Of a stretch of DNA of 64,000 nucleotides, positions 55,732-64,000 are shown piece by piece. This stretch comes from Pratylenchus scribneri. Taxonomy: Eukaryota > Nematoda > Chromadorea > Rhabditida > Pratylenchidae. Position 1 is the stretch's first letter. The number at the start of each line of letters is the position of its first letter. The stretch spans positions 1 through 64,000 of the forward strand of contig JAQSEB010000213.1 of NCBI GenBank assembly GCA_030063045.1, given 5' to 3'. The position numbers and the translations under genes were made by a program. The notes below the pieces were generated by a model, which saw only the letters and a program-made list of their open reading frames with translations, did not search any database and was not told the origin of the DNA.

Positions 55732-57223
55732 TCATTCGATTTCTTCTATGCCAGTAGCAGCATCAGAAGATTGTGCCTCCGATTGAATTTTCTGCTCTTG
55801 AGGTTTATTTGGATCAAATTGTTCACAAAATTCTCCAAATGTAAATGTCTTCTCATTTTCGTTTGCCTCTTCCTTTTTGATTTGCTTCCTCTCTTCGATT
55901 TCCTTCTCATAAACACGCTTGGAAAAATTCTGAATTTGAAGGCAAAGTTTGTGGAGTTTTCCTTTCTTTTCCGAATTCTTTTTAATGATTGATTTGAAAG
56001 AAGCCTTCATTTTTTCTTCGGCAATTTTTTGTGTTTTAAAGCCAAATTGAAATGTCCCTGATAATAAATGTGCAATATTCCGATCGATTGGGATATCCTG
56101 TCATAATTTTATAAATTTTTTACAAATAAATCTTTTGCGTTTTTAATTTATAAATTTTATAAAGAAATAAAAAAAATTAACTAGGGAAGATAAAGGTATT
56201 CAACAGCTGGATGTCGATTTTCGAAAGGGCATCCACTTCCTACGATAGGATTATATAAGGGTTTGTGGAGAAATGACCGTCCTTTTACTGAACATGACAA
56301 TTTTATTTCAATGTCTTATTTGGCATTTTTGGTAAATTAGGCAATGTCAACATTCACAAATATTTATGTGACCCAATCCATTGGTAAATGTTGGCATTGG
56401 GCTTATCAAAATTGGCATAAAATGATTGGGCAAAATGATGATAAAATTTATGTTTAAAATTATTAAATTTAATATTCGAAAACAAAAAAATTATTTTCAA
56501 ATTTTTGTTCATATCAGTATCCATATTATTCCTACATTTATTCTAATCAATTATACATATTTCATTGATTATTAAAAAGCTCCTACCTTGGTTAAATTTT
56601 TCCAATCTTCTTCAGTCAATTCCATAGATTTGAGCACCGACGAAATGATTTTTTCTTCTACAAAATTAGGCAATTTTAAATTTCCCTTATTTTTCACATT
56701 ATTTCAACAATACCTTTTTCAATTTCTTTGTGCTTCCCACTTTTTCCCCCATGATTACTTGATTCGCCTTCTTTTTCCCTTTTTCCATGCGTGGACTCTT
56801 CATTATTCTTGATTATATTTTTTTTCGCCAATTCATCACAAAATTTCAAATAAATGTCGAATGTAGCAAGTTTTTTATGCACCTCCGTGGTACCAGCCAT
56901 TAACTTAAACAAAATTATATTTTAATATTATTTAAAATTTCTCCGCAATATTTATAGACCTTAAACAAGATATGAAGTCGAAGTACGTCATCGATTAAGG
57001 ATCCATGCTTTGATAACTTTCCGATGGCAAGCCCAGCCGTTGTAGTCAGTACCGCTTTGTTTATCAAATCATTCCCATAATGTTTTCGTGGTTTAGTTAT
57101 GCCAAACACATCAACACAAGCATGTTCCATTATTATCTCAACAAAATTCGGCGGATCTTCTGCAACACATTCATCAATAAATGTGGAAATCAGAAGCATT
57201 GGAATGAATAATGATAACATCAT
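55732..57223 (-). CDS. Novel secreted Lys-rich protein, tandem paralogue A
   Basis: Model: complement of join(55732..56097, 56587..56657, 56714..56903, 56960..57223), 296 residues, all GT-AG and in phase. Residues 1-21 form a signal peptide (MLSLFIPMLLIST core). Then comes a region with conserved Cys residues (VDVFGI, DDVLRLHILFK) ending exon 1, an AGTTEVHKK motif beginning exon 2, a Lys/Glu-rich low-complexity stretch, a short EEDW helix, and a basic helical C-terminal exon ending in an acidic tail. No known domain is recognised. The gene B protein (59456-61271) has the same order and identical intron phases (0, 1, 0). No transmembrane segment follows the signal peptide, so secretion is predicted. 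A role as a parasite effector is possible but untested. Confidence 0.75.
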
Positions 57224-57224
57224 T

Positions 57225-59455
57225 CGTTTTAATTCGTGTTTTCTCGAATTAAATCTTAAAATATTATATTCAAATTTTTTTATATAAGTTTTTATGACAT
57301 TTAGGTAAATTTTTAAAAAATTTAAATTTCTGAATCTATTATTTGGATATAATTAATTATGCCGAGGGGAACACAAAAGTAAAGGCAATAATTTTTGGAA
57401 CTAATCTCCGAATTTGGGTTAGAGGCCCTACTCATTTCTAATCCGGTTCACTTATTAAACAGGGAACGAATATTCTTCCTTTTTGGGAGATGGAGCAAGT
57501 TTTAAAAAATTTTGATTGGACCAATGGGTAATGTAAGAAGATGAATTCGATTGAGACTGTGAATGATTTGAGTAAACGGAATGGCCTTTCCCTTATTCAA
57601 TTCGCTAAATATATATTTATTCCTTCCTGTTCTGTGCCTATTAAATGTAGTTTGAAATTTTTTGGGAAAAACATCACAGCAAAACATCAACACCAAGGAA
57701 TTAGAAAGGGCATGCAGCTGCGATTTGGTGCCATCGTTGGGCCTTTGGCGGAAGTGGAAGACAGAAGGAATGATGCCCGTAGGAAAGGGGAATGGGAGGT
57801 GATGGAGTTGGGAGGACGGAGGAGTAGATGGAGGAGAGGGAGGGGGAATTTGGGATATGTGGGTGGGGGAAGGAGGATTGGTTTGGGTTTTGAGAGGAAC
57901 AGAAAGTGGCCATGAGTTGTTTTGGAACAAATAGGACGAGAATTAGAATGTAGTTTGGGTTAGGAAATTGTGCCCTACTTTTCACTACCTTCCGCCGAAA
58001 TTATTGTTGGCCAATTAAACAATATCCCAAAATCTTTCATGAAATTCATAAAACTTTATACCATTTTTGAACAGGGAACATTTTTATATTAAAATGATCA
58101 ATCAAATAAAAAATTTGCCAAAAAATTATCGGCGCTTCAATTTCCAAAACCCAAAAACACGGCATTCGGGTCTAAAACCTCGGTCAAAACCTCGGCATTT
58201 TTAAAACCCCGGCAAAACCTCGGACCGAACATCAAAACCTCGGAAAATGCCGAGTTTCCCTGGTAAAATGGGACCCCTGATTTTCTATCAAATACACAAT
58301 TCCTTTCTCCAATAATAATAAACCCATCTCACCCAATTAGAGGCTTTAATGATATATAAAATATTGATCAAGTTTATTGTTAGTAATTTTGCAAGAAAAT
58401 GTCACTGACATTTGGACTATTGGAGTAAAACTAAAAATTTAAGAGAAAATATTTGGGTCAAATTTTTGGTTGGAAAAGATTAAAATATTCTCTCTTACTT
58501 AATATCAATTAAATAATTCGGAATATGTTTTTATTTAACAGTTAAATAAGTAAGCCAAACTGTTTTATTTCCGAAAATGAATGTTTTTTTTTTTGATTAT
58601 TTTCCAAAATTTCAACTTTAAATATTAAAGGGATAAAAATTTAAATTAAGTTTTTCTTATCCTCAAAATTTTAGAACTATTTGAAAACTGAAAATAAATT
58701 TGGAATTTTTTTTACCAAAAAAATCCACATTTTTAATATTTAGATTTTTAAATTTTATACAAAAAAACTCATCAAATTTCAAGTTTTTGATATCATTTTG
58801 CAGCAAATTTTTGCTCTATCAATTTCTTAGAGTTTTGTCAAATTGACAATCCTTCAAACCGAAAATTTCAAAATAATTAGAAAAATGGGATTTATTATTT
58901 TTAGGGGAATTTTAGGCAATAAAAAGCCCATGGCCATATAAAAATCAATGGATTCGATCGGCCCTTGGATTTTTGGTGAGGGCATTTGATGGGACCGGCA
59001 AATGGTGGGGGAGTGGATGGAAGGATTGGATTGTAGGTAAATTCAAAACACAAAATTGGAGGGGAAAATAGGCCAAGGAAGAGGAGGAGGAATGGACAGG
59101 AAATGGCCAAAATGGAGAATGATGGGATCGTGAGAGTAAGAGGGAAGGCAAGGACCGCAGAAATAAGGTCCCTTTCTATAGTTCGACGTTAAAAAATTAT
59201 TCTTCCACTAAAACATGCTGCAGGCTATAAGTTTAAATGCTCATTCATATTTATCAAATTTAGCTATAATAATTTTGATACAATATGTATTTGAATTTAG
59301 AAATGATCCCATTCATAATAACATGCCATCTTTTAAAAATGCCAAAATAAATCAAGTTTTATAGGAATTTTAAAATAGGAAATTGTCTTTTTCTTTGCAA
59401 CACAACCATCCATTCCATAAATTGTACTCGGAAATATATCTTCACAAAAATCTTC
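57225..59455. other. Spacer between the two secreted paralogues
   Basis: Includes a G-rich block (57720-57915) and another near 58970-59160 that create long open frames on both strands through composition alone. At 58150-58260 'aaaacctcgg' recurs several times, resembling the motif-rich TIR elements elsewhere, but ends are unclear. Confidence 0.5.
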
Positions 59456-61271
59456 TCATTCAATATCTTCTTCTTTGTTGTGTTGCGAATGCGATGGCAT
59501 TCCATGCTCATGTTTATGATGTTGTTGTTTATTCGGTTCTTCTTTAATTTTCCCACAAAATTTGCCTTCTTTTTTCCCTTCCATTTCTTTCTCATAAACA
59601 ATAAGTGCCATTTTTTCAATTTGAATGCAAAGTTGGAATAAATTTTCTTTCTTTCCCTCCTTTTCATTTTCCGGACTATTTTGGATTACTGAATGGAAAG
59701 CTGCTAGTATTCCATTTTCGGCCTCAATTTGTGAATTATAGCCAAATTTCTCAAACGGTTTTTCAAATTTAAATTTCAATGGATTTGCACTTAGATTTAT
59801 ACTCTTCTTGATATCGCCATCATGTTTCCATATAATTTGGGGCATTGCCTGTATTTTTAAATATCAAATTGTTAAAATTAAAATAAAAAACAATTTATAA
59901 AGGTTTAAAATATCTAATAATATAATAAAAAATGATAAGTAATTTCAATTTGTGTATTCGGATGAATTCAAAATCAATAAATATAATTATTAAAGATTAG
60001 CTCCAAGATGAAAATAAAGAGGCGGGGCTGACTAGAGAGAGACACATATGGGCTCACGAATCACGTCACGACTCACGAATTCTTTTTGCTGTAGTCTAAT
60101 CCCAGCATAATTCATAATACCAAATGAAAATTACCTTTACTATACTTTGCCAATCATCTGTGGCCAATCCCACATCTGTAAGCACAGTTTCAATTGAATT
60201 ATTTGATCCAGAAACAATGTCTTTGGCCACAGCATCGTCTTCTACTTCTTCTTCTAAAGAATAGGAATATTTGAAAAATAATTTTTTTCGAAAAACACTG
60301 AAATTGCCTCAAAAAGAGTGCAAAAATGCCAGAATAATTATAATGGTTTAAAAGGAGGATTTATCCTATATTCTTAAACCCTGGATAGAGGATAGAGAGC
60401 TCAACAGAATGCATTGTATGATATATTATTTATTTAAATTGATCAAAATAGTTAAAATCAATGGAAAAAACCCAATCAAAAGAAGCATCTTGACGAATTT
60501 TATATCAATTCTATATTATATTTATTGTTTTAAAAAGAAACTTCTCTCAATCGTTAAAATCTTTTCGCCAAATTAATATTTTTTAATTTCTATTGCCTTC
60601 CCTCAAAATTAGTGAAATGAAAAGTCATTGAGGGAGATTGCATTTATAGGTTTAATAAATATAAGGATATAAGAATAGGCTAACAGACTTTATAAATCTC
60701 ATTTTCAATCCTCTTTCATCGGATATTCTGACTGAGAGAATTAAAATTTTTCGACCCTTTTTAAAGAACCTTGTTTATGCGCTTTCTTTTTTTCATTTTT
60801 GTTCTTTTCCTCTACTTTATGTTGTTTCTCTCTTTTCTCCTTTATTTTCTTTATTTTTTCTGTAAATTTGCTAAAATTCATATCCGTCACCAATTTTTCA
60901 CAAAGATCCAAATAACTGTAGAAAGTATCCATTCCTCTGTGCACATCCGTGGTTCCAGCCACTGCCTTAAAAAATTGAAACATTTATTCATTATCAGAAA
61001 TTTAAAAAAAATGTTTGTGTTTGTTAACCTTAAGCAAAATATGAAGTCGAATTGCATCCTCCAATGGAGCTTTGTCTCCATAAAGGCTCTGAAGGCCATG
61101 CCACGCTGTGCCAAGTGGAGCCAATCTTTCAAATTTACCTCTTTTTCCAGTTATGCCCAGCATATCCACACAAATTCGAATCATCATTTTCTCAACGGAA
61201 TTCGGTTCATTGGCATCACATTTTCCAACGAATGTGGAAATCATTAACATTACAATGAATAACACAAACAT
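59456..61271 (-). CDS. Novel secreted Lys-rich protein, tandem paralogue B
   Basis: Model: complement of join(59456..59848, 60135..60253, 60770..60965, 61029..61271), 316 residues, in phase. Signal peptide at residues 1-20 (VLFIVMLMIST core), then VDMLGITGKRGKFERL and EDAIRLHILLK closing exon 1. Exon 2 begins AVAGTTDVHRGMDTFYSYL and runs into a Lys/Glu-rich stretch. Exon 3 is acidic, with a TDDW motif parallel to EEDW in A. The last exon is basic and helical, with a His-rich tail (QQHHKHEHGMPSHSQH) before an acidic end. Identity with paralogue A is modest outside the signal peptide and the start of exon 2, so the pair is old or fast evolving. Function is unknown. Confidence 0.75.
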
Positions 61272-61490
61272 TTTTTATAAAAATTATTTTGTTGAATCAA
61301 AATAATTTAATCTGAAATTATTTTTCTCATCAGTGATTAATTTTTTATGGATAAAACAAAAGTCTATGAAATCCATGGAATTTAAATTATACAAATTTCA
61401 TTACGTAAGGAAAATTTTCCTTCTCTGCTCATAGAATCTAAAAATAGGGCATTTCCGCCCGAAATAAAAGACTGGGAATACAAAGGTTTC

Positions 61491-61735
61491 CGGAAAACTG
61501 GTCAGTGGGGAAAACTGGTCAGTACGGTAAACTGCTGGTCAGTGGAAAAGTGGTCTGTAAAAAAATGAGGTTAAAATTGCTCTAAATTATATATTTTCGA
61601 GTCATTATAGGAAACCAATATTTGATTCATGCTTAGCTCACCGAATTGCATCGATTTAAGTATAATATTTACGGTTTGTGTAGCTTAAAAACAATTCCCC
61701 ACTGACCACTTTTCCACTGACCAGTTTTCCGAACG
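61491..61735. repeat. Palindromic element with GGTCAGTGG ends
   Basis: Left end 'ggaaaactggtcagtggggaaaactggtcagt' faces right end 'ccccactgaccacttttccactgaccagttttcc'. It is about 245 bp with an AT-rich centre and is a small non-autonomous TIR element. Confidence 0.75.
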
Positions 61736-61739
61736 CGAA

Positions 61740-62424
61740 TATAAATATAAATGTAGCCGCTGGCTTTAAAAATCTTTTGAAGTTTTTATTTAATATTTGA
61801 ATATGATAATTTGGAAGGATCCGGGGTCGATTCCTTTCAAGAGGATGCTTTTTATTGGATAGAAGGAGGCTTAAAGATGAGTGAAATTATTTTATTTATT
61901 TTATGTTAGTCAAACGGATTGAAGGAATATTTTTTCCTTTGAATTCAAAGCCTAATTTATATTCTCCAATCCTTCAAGCTAAATGGATATAGTTTAATAT
62001 GTTGAGGCTAAAGGCAAATTCTAGGGAGAATGGATGCGTGGATGATTTGGAATTCAAAATGGAATGGAAGGGATGGCTGAGTTAGGATCGGGAGAGAATT
62101 GGCCCAATAATGGAAAATTACTCTGCTGGTTGGGGACCCTGGCGTCTGCGGCATACATGAAACTCTTGAGCAGGTGAGACCCAGGATTAGGAAAAAAACG
62201 TAGGCACCTGAGGGGCCCATCATATCGAAAATAGGAAAATGAGGAATGAGCCCTGCTGGCAATTGGTATTTGGGGACGAGGGGAATGCAAAATTTGAGGA
62301 GTGGCCGAAGAAAGCTGCTGCAGGGGGAAGAGAGAATTTGCCCATCAACCAAAATGGAAAAGAATGGAATACATAGGAATTTGTCCATTCTTTGCCTGTG
62401 GTCACACATGTCACTGTCACAAGT
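61740..62424. other. Intergenic stretch
   Basis: Long frames on both strands at 62008-62487 appear to come from purine bias. No gene is supported. Confidence 0.5.
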
Positions 62425-62745
62425 CACAATATGGTTGGCCGCCGATGGTGGTAAAGCTATTGTTGAGTAGAGCATATTATTAAGCATAAAATTAGCTACA
62501 AAATAACATCAAAAGCATTGGCCAATGTTGAATATTTCATCGAGTTATGGCCAAAAAACCGTTGGTTTAATTAAAATTGTGTTTTTAGCTGTTTTTTGGC
62601 CAAACTCGGTGAATATTCAACATTGGCCAATGGTTTTGATGTCATTTTGTAGCTAATTTTATGACTAATAATATTCCAAAAAAATTCCACAATAACTTAA
62701 CCACCATCGGCGCCAGACTGTTTCGTCCGCAAGTGTCGTAATATG
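62425..62745. repeat. Palindromic MITE family 2, copy 2
   Basis: Arms: left 'ggccgccgatggtggtaaagct' to 'ataaaattagctacaaaat', right 'attttgtagctaattttat' to 'ttaaccaccatcggcgcc', then 'agactgtttcgtccgcaagtgtcg'. The latter matches the outer part of copy 1 (36530). Its centre holds 'ttggccaatgttgaatattt' in inverted copies. Confidence 0.85.
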
Positions 62746-63133
62746 CACAAATACAACTCACAATGTGAAGAATGAGGAACGGGAGACTCAAAGCTCGGAT
62801 TTTTTTAGGGTCTGGGTTTGAATCGAATTTTGATCCACTACCCATGGATTTTAAGGGCCAATAAAGTTGCAATTATTTATATTTTTATGTAAAAAAATAA
62901 TGCTCGAGGACGATTTTCCGGAATGAAATGCCGGAGTCTTGGCGCCAGTAACTCAATTTGCCCGGTGAAAAACACTGATGAAAATGGTTTGCAAAAGAAA
63001 CGGATTTCTTTTATCAAAATCGAAATAGAATTCTGGCAACCGACCTTTCTGGGCCTTCTATTTTGTTAAGTCATAATTCTTATGACAGGTCAAAGTAGTA
63101 GGCGCTAAAGCAATGGGACTTTCTTTATATAAT
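62746..63133. other. Intergenic stretch
   Basis: No supported feature seen. Confidence 0.5.
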
Positions 63134-63976
63134 TTAGTATTCTTTTAAACGATAATAGCGCGGTTCAAATATAAGGACGAATTTGCTATTTTCTTTCATC
63201 AATTCCAACTCATATTCATGTTCAGGTTTGTGCCAATTCCTCCAACAAAGTTTTTGAGCCGAACGATATTTCTTCAATGCTTTCAGGGCATTTTTGCCTT
63301 GTTGTTCGTTTAAATGAATTACACATTGGGAAATCAATTCGGGATGCGGCGTTTTTTCAGTGAATCCAATCAAAAAATCGATGAAAAAATCTGGCTAAAA
63401 TTTTATTGTAAAAATTAATTATCGTTTATAAAATTTAAAGGGAAAATATTTTTTATACATAATATTTTCTGCATTTGTTGATTTATATGAATTTGGCTAA
63501 AGTAAAATTAATTGGATTATTCAGAATTAAATAAAATAAAGAAGCTGAAAGTTAATTATCATAAGCTAATTAATGAAGTCTAGCAAAAATATTTAGTATT
63601 CCATATCACATAAATTGACCTTAAAATCCACGGGCATTGTTTTATATTTCTCGGACAAAATAATTGGGCAAATTTTCAAATGGTAATTGCGGCAAAAACA
63701 CACGTGACCCATTATTTCGCACATTGTCAAAGATCGATCGTTGGTTCCTTTCTTGCTTATTATGGTCATATACGGATTATAATTTTGAAAATCTTTGAAA
63801 TCTTCATAAATAAAATCATTGTTGACTTTGTAAATCTATTTTGAATATAATTTAAAATTTTCATTATTTTATAATACTTTTACCATTTGTAGAACTTGAT
63901 TGCATCTAAAACGCAAAAATGTGGTTAAAATTGAATTGCATCGCAACAATTTGGCATTCTCCGGTCCAATATACAT
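63134..63976 (-). CDS. Unrecognised small gene at window edge
   Basis: Model: complement of join(63134..63394, 63620..63835, 63884..63976), 189 residues, GT-AG introns, all in phase. The start ATG at 63976 is the first in frame, and a TAG lies upstream in the same frame at the window edge, but an upstream exon outside the window cannot be excluded. The protein is basic and Cys-containing (MCEIMGHVCFCRNYHLKICP), with a C-terminal helical part (GKNALKALKKYRSAQKLCW). No family is recognised and no signal peptide is evident. Confidence 0.6.
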
Positions 63977-64000
63977 TTTAGGGAGATTCCTCTTGCTCTA

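Noticed and set aside
57502..57985. Long open frames on both strands (up to 142 codons), Pro/Ser-rich or Gly/Arg-rich
   Set aside because: They come from a G-rich block with few stop codons, overlap on both strands and show no start context, splice signals or recognisable motifs.
62008..62487. 159-codon minus-strand frame with hydrophobic parts
   Set aside because: Overlapping frames on both strands in a purine-rich stretch, partly inside the MITE at 62425; no homology signal.
1..64000. CRISPR arrays, bacterial operons or horizontally acquired prokaryotic genes
   Set aside because: No regularly spaced direct repeats of CRISPR type; every recognised gene has nematode-type introns and animal relatives.

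Overview
The window is AT-rich animal DNA with many short (about 40-60 bp), AT-rich GT-AG introns. Several features point to a nematode: a 5S rRNA gene of nematode type, a chemosensory receptor of the Sra/Srab type, a CED-2 (CRK) orthologue, and a BEL/Pao element with a phlebovirus-type envelope region like those known from Caenorhabditis and Ascaris. The base composition, the lineage-specific tandem families and a SPRY gene remnant suggest a plant-parasitic (tylenchid, perhaps Meloidogyne-like) species. That last step is inference.

Layout. 1-6.6 kb: 3' part of a BEL/Pao element with pol and envelope in one reading frame. 6.8-11.4 kb: a broken coiled-coil gene and exons of an unrecognised gene. 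11.5-12.2 kb (-): a small predicted secreted protein with a GIY-YIG nuclease-like core. 13.0-13.4 kb: half a SPRY domain. 13.7-14.3 kb: a minisatellite of 31/62 bp between two GC-rich hairpins. 15.5-19.7 kb (-): two intact tandem paralogues of unknown function. 21.8-23.2 kb: a seven-helix receptor. 24.1-26.1 kb: beta'-COP reduced to its first WD40 propeller. 27.6-28.8 kb: a PARP-like ADP-ribosyltransferase-fold protein. 29.5-32.4 kb (-): a compact SET-domain methyltransferase with a 5S rRNA gene in one intron. 32.8-33.7 kb (-): a REXO4-like exonuclease. 34.7-39.1 kb (-): CED-2/CRK. 39.7-50.4 kb: GMP reductase, with an apparently very young Ty3/gypsy retrotransposon in intron 6. 51.5-54.9 kb: a PHYHIP-like gene with a TIR transposon in intron 2. 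55.7-61.3 kb (-): two tandem paralogues encoding novel secreted, lysine-rich proteins. 63.1-64.0 kb (-): an unrecognised small gene.

The genes do not form one pathway. The housekeeping genes (beta'-COP fragment, SET, REXO4, CRK, GMPR, PHYHIP-like) are interleaved with fast-evolving local families and with many small palindromic (MITE-like) repeats, mostly inside introns or between genes. Exon models were built by hand from reading frame, splice dinucleotides and phase, so individual boundaries may be off by a few bases.
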